Assembly: GCA_037833965.1 (NCBI GenBank)
Contig: AP031357.1
Span: 13,722,001 to 13,786,000, forward strand
Length of the DNA: 64,000 nt
Direction of reading: 5' to 3'
DNA from: Marchantia polymorpha subsp. ruderalis
Lineage: Eukaryota; Streptophyta; Marchantiopsida; Marchantiales; Marchantiaceae
Shown here: piece after piece, positions 36,309 through 47,400 of the stretch
Layout of the letters: each line of letters starts with the position of its first letter
Numbering within the stretch: the first letter of the stretch is position 1
Notes under the pieces: model-generated
The model's input: only the letters and a program-made list of their open reading frames with translations
Told to the model about the DNA's origin: nothing
The model's database searches: none
Program-made: the position numbers and the translations under genes

Positions 36309-37845
36309 ATGGACTGTAACTCAGAAGAACCAGACAGGGAGACCACGGACACCGATCGTCATGCAGAATTATTTTCTTCTGTATTTGGAGACACGGGTTC
36401 AGAAGATGACGGCGATGATGATGATGTCTTCGGCAGTGAGGATGAAGGTCTATCTGAAGAGGTAATTTCTGGACCTGCAGTCCATCCTTGACATGAATGA
36501 AATCCAGCATGCATGCTCCGAACAGGATCCATTGCCACCCTGATTTCCACTTTTCCTCAGTTACTACAGAGTTTCTTGGTGCCCAATGTAGCGGGAGTCA
36601 CGCCGGTCACATCAGTGGGTGAAGGTGAACGCAGTGGAAGGATTATGGCATTGCAGCCAGTTTCTGTCAGCTCAACAGCAAGATTCTCTCACCAAGGCAA
36701 TTGCTGCAGGTCAGCCAGAAGCCATTTGCGTTGATGCTCATCGCATTGTATGTTTTCGGGAAGTAGAATCTCTAGATTCTGGTAAGACTTCATCTGTCTT
36801 AGTTTATGTCTCAATCCTGTGGTCCGAACCTCCACTGACAACATAAATGAACTGTATGCTGTTGTCGTCACAGAGGGATGGTTCTCGCATCCTCAACACA
36901 ATCAGGTGCGAGATGATAAGCTTTGTAGAAACAAAGTTGGATGCGCTAGGGATTCGTGTGGAGATTTGGATGTTGGGCCGGTTGCCAGTCTTCTGCCTGT
37001 GCCGTAATCGATTGGGTTGATTTCAGTGCAGTCGGTTTTTAACAGCTCGAGCAAGATGAGGCATGACCAACCCGCACATAATATATCATCCTGCTCATGA
37101 TGCTGCACAGGCGATGAGATTCGGAGACCTACCTGAATGGGCACACGACTTATGTGGTCTCATATGCAGCAGCATTCGTGCCTACAGATCTGGCACCGAC
37201 TTCAAGCAATCGAGAGAAGAAATTGAGGGCTCACTAGCGCCACTACCGAGGCAGATTCTTGAACGGGAGCCGCTGTTTGATCAGATGATTGCCAACTCTT
37301 ATCAGCCTGGTGAGGTAAGATATCGAAGAACAGTTTGTAGTACGATGGATATGCTCTTATGTATCTTTCAAAACTTGCTGACCCTCTGTGCGCTGCAGGG
37401 AATCAGAGCACATGTGGACCTCATGCGCTTTGAAGATGGAATTGCCATAGTGTCTCTGCTCTCGACCTGTATCATGACTTTTGCCCTCCTGCGAGACTCT
37501 GCTCCTTCTCCCGAAGAAGTAAGTACGAGTGAGCAGTTAGAGATTGATCTGCCTGTGCATGGAACCGCCAATCCTAGTCCATGTTTGAGTTTGAGAGAGC
37601 AGCAGCTGCAGCAGCAGGAAGTGAGCTTTGTTCGAGAGCGAGACAAGAGTGGACTCGCAAAGAAGGTGGATTTGCTTCTCAAACCTGGAGATCTCATCGT
37701 GACATACGGCCCAGCTCGTTACCTCTGGACTCATGAAATAGACCGCAGCAAGGATGAGCAAGTGTGGCTGGGACAGAAAATTGAGCAACAACAGCGAATA
37801 TCTGTAACTCTTCGGAAGCTGTGTCCTGAGAGAGATACAGACTAG
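36309..37845 (+). CDS. AlkB-like 2-oxoglutarate/Fe(II) dioxygenase
   Basis: AlkB-family enzymes remove alkyl groups from nucleic acids, or act on tRNA or protein, using Fe(II) and 2-oxoglutarate. Exons 36309-36461, 36616-36709, 36874-36905, 37111-37314 and 37399-37845 give 930 nt, 309 aa plus TAG, phases 0, 1, 0, 0. The first exon is an acidic tail (TGSEDDGDDDDVFGSEDEG). Exons 2-4 carry GLWHCSQFLS, EGWFSHPQHNQ, AMRFGDLPEWA and NSYQPGE. Iron ligands are H166 and D168 (GIRAHVD) and H273 (ARYLWTHEID). R294-x-S-x-T-x-R300 (RISVTLR) is a variant of the AlkB RxNxTxR motif that binds 2-oxoglutarate. It resembles plant ALKBH8-like oxygenases without an RRM or methyltransferase part. The exon 2 start is the least certain boundary. 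The 84-nt intron before exon 5 is open in frame. An AATAAA lies at 38094. Confidence 0.84.
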
Positions 37846-38233
37846 TTCGGCGTCAGATATTTTTTTCTCGTTTGCTGAAATATATCTTGGATCATATAAT
37901 CAGGAGAGGTCATCTGTCTATAACTCCAAACCATTTGAACAAAAGTTTTATATCCTGACAAGAATTGAAGTCGATGCCTGTTTCACAGATCCTTGTGCTT
38001 CTCGCTTAACGACCAAAAGGAAGATGTGATGTCATTGAAGATGACAATTTTACAGTTCCTGCTGTCTTCTATTTAAATTATCAAACGTGTTCAAATAAAA
38101 ATTGTGTTAGGATGAGCACATGTAGGATCTTGAGGTCCCTCTGGATCTGCTTCATGGATCTGCAGATTGCCGAAATTAAGAAATATTTGTGATGCAAAGC
38201 TCTTCTGATGCGTGGCAAAACCCCAAGCATCAA
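37846..38233. other. Short convergent intergenic region
   Basis: The AlkB-like gene and CFAP298 end tail-to-tail here, 388 bp apart, so their 3' untranslated regions may overlap. AATAAA at 38094-38099 suits the AlkB-like transcript. Confidence 0.6.
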
Positions 38234-40296
38234 CTACTTCAAAGCCACCCGAGGCATACGATGTAGAGCGGATTTTAGTGCCTTTGGATTGGCCCACTCT
38301 GAGTTCGTGTAGGTGTCATCTTCATCGACGCTCAAGGCCTGCCAGGTACATACATGGTCGTCATACCACACCAGACAGCGTGAGTACTGTATTGTGGTGG
38401 ATTCTTACTGAATAACTTTGCTTTTAAACAGAGAGGGTTACGAAGAATTTCAGATGTCATGAAGTCAAACTCGATTTCCTCACCTTCTGCTCCTCCTGCT
38501 TCTTGTAGTACCAAGCCATCATAGCCTTTTGGGTCTCAGAGTCTATTGGCTGCAAATACTCGAAGGATGGATCCTTGTCAGTCATTGCCGTCAATGCTAG
38601 TTGTGGAAGAGAATCTATTTGGTTTTCGAAGTTGCCGAGGACTTAGGGGGCGATGTATATTGATAGAAAATTTTGGTCTTTCATGAGTGAAAGTTTTTGT
38701 GTTCATGTTAACTCTGGAGCTACAACTTTATCTACCTTTTCTTGCTATTCTGACTCGGTTATATCTTTGGATCAGAGATGAGTGATGGAAAATAGAAAAG
38801 TTGGAAAGGCCCACCGGCTCACGAGCAGGAGCGCCATGTCCCTTGCCCTGGAGTTTTACAACTACCTGCCATTGATGATGATAAAACGACTCAGGTTAGC
38901 ACTGTTGCAGGTTCGCAATGAAAAGTGCTTCACTCTGCACCCCTTAGAAGCCTTCGAATGTCAGATACAATTCAAGTGTAGTAGACGTCCAACAACCACG
39001 TTCATTTTTATTTGTTAGGCTTACATGATCAATGCAGGATGTGGACTGTTACATCCTAGACAGTGATATTCAGACGAAGTTTTAGCCCACCTTGGTCTTC
39101 TCATTCCTGCCAACGTGGTCAGATATTTTATTTTCCCGCATGAACTCCTTCCCTGCCCACCACATTGTCGTTGTGTCTGGATCTAACGCGTCCTTATCTG
39201 GCTGGGGAGGAGACAAAGTAGGCGAAGGTGAGGGACAGTCTCACTAATGCAAAGGTGTTGAATTTCAAGGATGATATAACAAGTATTACTTGTTATATCG
39301 TCCTTGCCATTTATCACCCTTTGCATCGGCCACGACATCATGGACCGAGAATGGTAGGGAACGACTTCGACACATCTTGCACTTTTCTTACAATCTTCCA
39401 GATTGTGACGTTTCATCAACGAGCCCTACATGAAACATAGGAGCCCAGAGTATGGATGATAGAGGAGAATCTGACGCTTTCCTGCCAGCATTCGTACCTA
39501 TGTAGGCTCCCATAAGCTCCTCATAAACGGGATCGTAGTGAGGCAGTCCCATGGGATAGCATATCTTCACTGCACCCCTAACCAGGTCAATGCTCTCCTT
39601 CAAAACAGCCGCTGTAAGAGGCACTTTGTTTACGACCTGTACCTGACCCCGCATCCAGGTGAATCCAAGGATCCATCATTTTAGATTCTTTGAAGCATGG
39701 AGAAGACTTAGAATTGTCCTTGTTCCTTCACATTTGCGAGTTGCAAGGGAATTCCATCCGATTCAGGAAGAAGTATTTGCGGTTCAGACCTTTGAGGCGC
39801 ACGCTTCTGCATCTACCAGAGCTTGTGTGAGCCTTTCTGCCACTTCCGGATCGCAAGCTGGTATGGGAATGGTCGGTACCAACGAGGTTAGGTGACTGAG
39901 TAATAGGAATGAAATCAAATTTGTGTGCAAGCTACCGAATTAGTTGCAGTAGTCAGAGTGGAAAGTTCCCTGTCACGAAGCGGAGCTCAGGGACGGACCT
40001 TCTCCGGTCCGTTTATTGGCGGGGTCACGTTTGTAGAAAGGACCTCGCGGCTTGACAGAGGACGAGCATTGTGGACTCTCGACGTCATCGTCACTGTCAT
40101 CATCCTCATTGCGCGTAGGATCCTTGGCTGGACCGTACAGAACAAGCTGGCCTCCTTGTTCTTTCAAGCGCATGATTTTTTTCGACAGGTTGTGTATGAG
40201 CACGACATCACGTATCGCCTCATCCACAAGAAGCGCCCCTGCGCATTCATACAGAAACTGCTGCTCCTCATTCTGCTTCACATGAAGTAACACCAT
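38234..40296 (-). CDS. CFAP298: Cilia- and flagella-associated protein 298 (C21orf59/Kurly)
   Basis: CFAP298 is a cytoplasmic factor needed for outer dynein arm assembly and motility of cilia and flagella in animals and algae. Exons on the minus strand are 40296-39999, 39857-39790, 39636-39498, 39197-39091, 38865-38815, 38573-38484 and 38338-38234, totalling 858 nt (285 aa plus TAG; human protein about 290). It begins MVLLHVKQNEEQQFL, as the family does. Later signatures are ESIDLVRGAVKICYPMGLPH, MWWAGKEF with ISDHVGRNEKTK, KGHGAPAREP, AMMAWYYKKQEEQK and the C-terminal DDTYTNSEWANPKALKSALH. Order and spacing follow the animal and green-algal proteins. The acceptor of exon 6 is the weakest call; an alternative join through an upstream CTAG would add a few residues. 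In a land plant this gene should act in sperm. Confidence 0.95.
39247..39326. repeat. Near-perfect 40-bp foldback in CFAP298 intron 3
   Basis: The left arm 39247-39285 (from ATGCAAAGG to AACAAGTA) is inverted at 39287-39326 with a single-base loop. I count about five mismatches and one gap over 39-40 positions; the inner 13 bases pair perfectly. It fills the middle of the 300-bp intron between exons 3 and 4. Confidence 0.85.
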
Positions 40297-41000
40297 CGTT
40301 TGCTCTGTGTCCTCCTACTAGAGGGATTCGGCCATCTTTGCTAGCCCTATTTCCAGCCCATGTCCTGCTGAACAATGTCACTCCTCTCTCCTCCTGGCGC
40401 AAGAATCCGAGATCTTCTTGGACTCGACTAATCGTCTCGACCTGGCGTAAAATTGGGCTTCACTCGGTGCTCTCTCGTTGCCTCTTGCGGCCAATGAGCC
40501 CACCAAATCACTGCAATGAGCCTTCCAAGCCAAAAGCTCTTCTGTGGACAGCACCTGGTTCCGAAGTTCGACAGTTCGGGGAGTTTCAACAGCAAGTGCG
40601 AAATTATGTTTGCACGTGACGTGACCTAACGCAACGCAATTTCCGGGACATCAAATCGCAGGCAGACCAAGGGTGACACTGTCATCAATTTCAAATTATG
40701 GACCCCAAAACGGCGACAACGCACGGACTCATGCGAGGACAGCACCTAATGCTGAACCGTGGTGTATTGCACGAGAGTAAACTCCCGCGACGTCTGGGGC
40801 TGGGCTGGCCGAGCACGAGCACTACTGCAGAGAACGGGAGGAAATTCGTGATTGGGAGCGAGGCCGAGCAGCGAGAAGAGAAGGTCGGAGCAGTTTGTTG
40901 TTACAATCTCATCGACCAGACGAGGATTCAGATTCTTGTGCTCGAGTCTGAATGAGAAGGTTTGTGCTCCCGCGAGGGCTTGACCGGCGCTATGAGGCAG
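40297..41000. other. 5' flank of CFAP298
   Basis: Upstream DNA of the minus-strand CFAP298 gene. I see no recognisable gene or clear TATA box; plus-strand frames of about 85-93 codons here resemble nothing. It should contain the promoter and leader. Confidence 0.4.
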
Positions 41001-41172
41001 GCTTGGCCACGGTCCGGTTAACCGGCTCAGGAAAAAAGGTGGACCAGTTAACCGCCGGTCCCGACCGGATCGTGGCCAAGAAATGAACTACATTACATTA
41101 TGGTGACGAATTTTCTCTGGGACCGGTTAACCGGGACCGCCGGTTTACCGCCAGTCCGGACCGTGGCCAAGC
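41001..41172. mobile_element. 172-bp foldback element with 17-bp terminal inverted repeats (MITE-like)
   Basis: GCTTGGCCACGGTCCGG at 41001-41017 is perfectly inverted at 41156-41172. A third, one-mismatch inverted copy (CCGGATCGTGGCCAAG) lies at 41065-41080. The inside is built from repeated GGTTAACCGG and ACCGCCGGT units. No protein is encoded. Short length and terminal inverted repeats suit a MITE, but I see no convincing target-site duplication. Confidence 0.7.
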
Positions 41173-44100
41173 GTACCATGAGGTTAGTAGTAGCCCGCGC
41201 GTGCGAAGCCATTCTGGGTTCATATTCTGTCGTCAGGCGGGTTCCAACTACAGTTACTCCAGAAGACCAGAATTGACCAAACTGAATCTTTCGCAGGCTT
41301 ATGCAATCATGCACAAAAATACATTAAAATCAAAATTTGTAAATTGCTTTATCCCATAAATACCTTCTTTTTTTAAATCTAATCTTAATGTTTTAGAATT
41401 ATTTAATGTTTTTGAATTAGAAATGATATAGACATGATTGAAAATAATACTCTTGATGTAGTATTTAACAAATAATCTTCAAGATAGATTTAATTCTAAG
41501 AATTTATGTTTATAAATTGAGGACTAATTTTGCAATAAGATCGATTGTATTTTTCTAATTTTTGATTCGATATATTATTATAAATCAAAAGAAATGAGTG
41601 TTACTCTAACTAGTATATATATATATATATTAAAAATTTATAATTTTTTCCAAATTATTGTATTAGAATAAACATATTTTTTTTTCATTTGTATACAATA
41701 AAAACCTATATGAAAGATGAGTGATTAAAAATATCAAATCGATTTTTGGAACGTAAAATTTTGAATTTTGGCAAGCAAAAATTTTCAGCGTGACAATTTT
41801 TCGATAGAGTTGCGACAATGAGTGAGTAGCAGAGGCCAACATCCCAGAACTAGACCATAACTATCAACATCGACCTATAGCATTAACTGTCACCACCCAT
41901 GCTATTCAAATTCCAATTGTGATATATGTAGTACCCGGTTACACCAATTCTTGGCCCATAACATGCCCACCCATGGAAAAATAATGTTACCCAAAACCCA
42001 TGGGCATGGGCACCCAATGTTGGGCTCTGGTGAGTGGGGAGAACTTAGAAGATGAACCGCTTGAGGTGACACAGAGTCAATAGATAGAAAGTCGGAATTG
42101 ACAGACATCGGAGTCAAGTTGAGCGAGATAGAGTAGAGCAAGGTTTACCCTTCACATGAACTGATTGATCCAATCGGATGGATGTCTGAGTTTGTGACTT
42201 GAGACAATAAAAAGGCTTGCGATTCTTCGAGATAGTCTGGAGATGAGTTTGGAAGAATCTCAATCTGCGGATTCCATCGATCGGTGACAGGGATGACTCA
42301 ATCTGTTTAGCAAAATCTAGATGTGACAGTATGTTGAACGGTAGAATCCAGGCGGCATTGCTCAGGTGGCGGAGTGCGACTTTGATGCACTCGTGGCAAC
42401 ATACGGTACAAATACTTCTCGTCAGCGCGGACTGAAAGTTTTAGGGATTGGAGAAAATAAAACTGCAAGAGCTGGACAACTCTGACGAGGATTTTGATTT
42501 TGTCAGTTGATATAGAGCTCTCATTAAGATTGAGAATGGATTCCTCGTGAGTATCCAAAGCCTTAAGTTAAATATCCACCTCTTCCCAATCAGCGCATTG
42601 TTTGAATTTCAAGTCTTCCCATATGGAGTAGGTGACCTTACGAAATATTGGAAAAAAATTTAGCTGCATCGATGTGAAATTTTTTGTGATTTAACTCGGC
42701 TATATTAAGATTATCAATGTATTAGCTTATCTTAGCTTCAACAATTTACATAATCCAAAGGCCTCCCCTCAAGAATGACGTGAATCCGTGGTCCTGAATC
42801 CCATAATCGTTGGGCGTTTGGCAGATCACTCCACTTGAAACTCCTCGCTAGCTTGACAAACAGATTCTTACAAATTGTGCATCTAGTAGTAAGACGACTT
42901 TTCGTCTGATCGAAGCTACTCCGATTCTCTTGTTCTGAAATCTTGATCCGTCTCAGAGGCATTAACACTTAGACAGAATATACCTACCTTCCAACAAACC
43001 AATCATAATTATTGCTGAAAACAGGTTTACACTCAAACCAACTGTCTCTACAAGGTCCTCAACAACAGCAAGCCGACGCTGATCTGTGTCATATCATCGA
43101 CAACGAATTGATAGTTGAGTTCGAGTATGAATTTGTGGTAGCTAAATCAAACGTACTTAACTGCTTTGAGTATGGAAGACACCTTTTGGGTAGAATCCTC
43201 CGACGAGGAGAAATATGAGCATCATCACCGACGCTAAACTCGACGCATGTTTGATATTTATGCAAACTGTAGCGATTGACAAGGCCAAGCCTTGACACTT
43301 CACAGTTATGCAAGCAAGGCTAAATCATTTTTTCAGCTCTCATTTTGACTGTTGCTTCAACTCCCATGACATACACGAGGTGTTCTTTTCTAAAGGCAAG
43401 TGGGGGCTCTTGGAAGTAATTGTGAAGTTACTAAGAAATATACAAGACTCTTAGCATAGATTTGTAATCGGACAAGAATAAAAAAGACACACAACAATAA
43501 ACTTTTGGTAATACAATATCACCTTAGCAGATAACAAACGAAACATAAAAACTTGCTCCTTACCAGATTCAGTGGGGTTTAGGGGATCTCGTCGCTCAAC
43601 CAGTTTATGCTGGTCAAACAACTGCAGAACATGGCGCGCGAGTGGATCTAATCGAATTTTCTTGGCGTCGTCTTTGTTATGGTGGCGGAGACCCAAGTCA
43701 ATAAACAACCCTGATCACTTTAGAAGGTAATTGATGGAAAAGGGACAGTCGTTCGTATGGTTGATGCATTGTGGTCAATTAAAGATCCATTAGACAGCAG
43801 ACGTTCGAAAGCTGAAGTGTAAACTAGTGAAATCCACTAATAGTGAACGAAGAAAATGCTAATAGGCAAGATTGTACAGCTCGTATAATCAAGAGGGAAA
43901 AGACAAGAGATCTCTCACAGTGATTGGAAAGTAAATGACTATGTACCCCTAGATCCTGTATCTCAAGCATGGCATATATACAGAGGGCGCGCCACCAGCC
44001 GAATGTGATAAAGGTGCTGTATCCAACGCCGATAACAAACCTAGGATTCCACACACGATCGTCAAAGATGAGTACACCTAGGCTTTCAGGCGCAATGCCC

Positions 44101-44470
44101 GAAGATTCTCATGTCACACACTCAAAAATTCATGATTTGAGATGCTACCAAGACCTCCCACAACACTTTGGATCGAAGTATTATACAACGAAGTAGGTGT
44201 CCCTGAAAGACTTTGTAAAGTTTGTTGGCATGGATTGGCAGCTTTCGAGATTGTTAGTATGGAGCAGCAACCGTGGTGAAGTGTGCAATGCACTTTTAGC
44301 GGTGAAGCACGCTATGCACTTGAGAGAGACATTATCGAGACCTCTCCTGCGTGCAGCATGTAAGTTATATTACCCGGGGAAGAGCATGCAACATTCAATT
44401 TCTTGATTATAAATCAATCGGGCCGTACATCTTACAGATTTTGTCGGAGCGTGTATTGAACTTGCCTGGA
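41173..44470. other. Intergenic region, partly AT-rich
   Basis: 41.3-41.8 kb is AT-rich with a (TA)n run at about 41612-41630. 41.9-44.4 kb has gene-like composition but no family I recognise. One minus-strand stretch (about 43690-43565, with PLARHVLQLFDQHKL and a following GTAAGG) looks exon-like but could not be extended or named. Confidence 0.45.
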
Positions 44471-47400
44471 CTACAAGAACTTTCTATCTCCAGCACTGGA
44501 TCCGAATCTAGAACCTAAACCTTCTTGAACACTTTTGGCATCCCACTTCATAGCCTGCCGACCGGCAGTGAGATCTTTCTCCCTATCCCATGGTTTCCAT
44601 GGATGCTTTTCTTGCCATTCAGCCTCCTTCCTCTCTTTCTCTTTCGATAACAACGAAGCCGCTCCTCCTCCTCCTCCTCCTCCTCCCCCTTTCTTCTTCT
44701 TTGACTCCTTCACATTCTCACGCTGCAGCTTGTCTACCATAGACAGAGCTCGTTTCTTCTCGTTATACTGATCCATCATAACTGCTGCTCTAGCTGCCTT
44801 CTCCCGCTCGAAAGTTGATTCGTCAGGTTCTGGGCCAGTAAGAGCTGCTTGCTTGTAGGCTTCCAAATACCTGCGGCATCAGCGCACAGATAAAAAATAA
44901 GGCTCTTCATATTCAAAACTAAACGAAGGTAGGTTCAAAAAAAAAGGCTTGCATAATTCCTGCATTTATGATCAGCTATTCACTGTCACCGCCGTGACTG
45001 CTGACACCACTAACAACAAGAAACAACACAGCTTTCGAAAACCAGTCGAATATACGTACTGCATTTTAGCCTTCTGTGCCTTTTCAAGCGGCGTGTCAGT
45101 CCATATGCTGGTGTCTCCTCGCCCACTTTTCTCTGAGCGACTGAAGAATGTCGACTGCTGCGTTGGTCGACCAGCCTTTACATCATCCAATACGTCATCC
45201 TCGTAGTCAGCAACGGAGTTTTGCTTTAACAACCTAGATGCTGATTTACTTGCACCACAAATCAACAGCTCTCTCACATATATAAATCAGTTTCTACAAT
45301 CAGGGGGTTCTTTTGGTTCTCTCCTAGTTTGGAGTTGGATTGTTTGTATTGTGTTTTTTAGCCTTTTGACCCTTTGGGTCCCACGGGCTTGATCTATTTA
45401 CCATTTACCATTTACCATTTACAACTGTTCAATTTCAGATTGGGATACCACACAGCACAACAGGGACAGCACTGACAGTCGTTTAACTATTGATTTTTCT
45501 AATGGATCTGTAAAACTCAGTTTGACTCGAAAGCTAGTGGGAAGTACTCCTATGGTCACAACGTCGCTGCTTCTGGCTCCCTTGATCATACGTTGGGGAC
45601 CGTAAGGATTGAACATTTCGCACAGATTTCGGAGAGAAACAGAAGCTCTGAATTGCCATCTCAATATAATTAATATGCGATGTTCAATTTGACTTTTTGT
45701 TCTCTGAGATGCAAATACCCCCATCCTTTCGCAACACCGTAGACTAATTGGGTCATAATTTTCACAATCTAATTGTCCATACGTAAGTTTTATGTTCACT
45801 TGCTTAGAAGCGAGAAAGCGTGAGGGTTCTCCCTCTTACCTGTCTCTCTGGCGGCAGCACAGTCATCCACTCATCACGTGCAGGCTCTTTCGCTTCTCCC
45901 ATTAGCAATTCTGCATCCCCAGGTTGGGCTTCCTCGCCTTCACATACAAGCAAGTTTGAACTCATGAGACCACTCCAAGTCGGATCTTTGCACTGCGAAT
46001 TTACTTTCAAAATTTGTGTGCTCAATACACTCAGTCCAAAGGGAAAAATCAGAATTTCCAGATACATAAATGCTAGCATTTTACTCACAAAAAGTGAAGT
46101 TAAAAAACACAGAAGTGGTCTTGTTGGGTGTAGTACGAGATGTGCTGTTGAGATTAATGGCAGGAAGAACACAGACGGAGGCAGGAGGATCCAGGAACTA
46201 ACGTTTGCAGTTGGGAAAGCGGTTAGTGTTTGCTGAAGTGTATCTATCAAGGAGGTGGGGTAAGAGCCTGGAAGAGTAAAGAAAATCACACTGAGTGAGG
46301 TGTAGCTGCCGTCTGTAAAATTTTGAAGTTTATGTCAAAGTTGTGAAATTTCCAGAGGTGATAAAAGTAGAAGGGAGACGAACACCACAGGAGTGTGCTT
46401 TAAGTTATTGCTTCAAAACAGCTGTGAAAACCACGTCGTGTTTTGCAAGGATGCAGACTTGTTGGAACATGCGTGGGGCAAAGTGAGGATCCTGATGTAC
46501 AAGAGTTCAATGAAGAGAGCATTTCGCCCTTACCTCGGAGTTTCCTCCATTGTGCAGCCTCGCGTCTGGCTTTCAAATCTGCCTGGTTCAACACAAAATA
46601 GGAATCACAAGTTAGTTAAAGCTTGTTCTTGTAAGTGACTTCTAGGCACATCGATAACCCAGAGCGACGATGGCAGGAACAAAAGTTAATGGCAACCAGC
46701 ATGTAGGCCTTACCTCATATTCCTCTTTAGCTTGTTTCTCATCAGCTATATGATCGATTACAGCTCGCTGCCATACCAACCAATGAAGTCAAATTAGCCG
46801 ACACAAACTCCAAAGCTCCAACAATGCGATGTCTGCGATAAACAGCATTCATTTGGAGAGTCTTCAGTACATGCATCCAACTGGGGACTTCAAGGGCGCA
46901 GAAGCTACCACATGGAAAGGAGGGACCCCTTCTTCATTCTCCCACTTTTCCATTATCATGAAAAATATTCAAAACTCTCGGCAAGGGTCCCTTCAGCCTA
47001 TGAGAAGAAATATATTCTCATAGTTTCAATGGGTGATTACTTGCGTCTTCTGAATCAAAGTCAGGCATGTTACAAAGCACATATACACAGCCAGGTAATC
47101 CACTTCTCCATGACTGCTCTCAGCTTACCTTTGAAGGATCTTGCAAATCCTTGAAAGCCTTATTCAGGGCCATAAATGCTTCATGAGCTTGCGGGTGCTC
47201 GCACTTATCTGGATGCACAAGTAGTGATAATTTCCAGTACCTACACCAAACCGGAAATATAAATAATCAGCCTTCGGCTGATACATCGACTTGTCGAATG
47301 ATTTGTCAATATCTCCTCGTAACACCAAATAGTTTATAAATACACGCTTATGTAGTTACTTATCAGTAATTGAAGAATGCTAGATGTGAAGCGTATGTCA

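Noticed and set aside
45405-45423. Short tandem TTTACCA repeat as a possible telomere-like or CRISPR-like array
   Set aside because: It is the tail of a LINE 3' end shared with two other copies; three short units are not an array.
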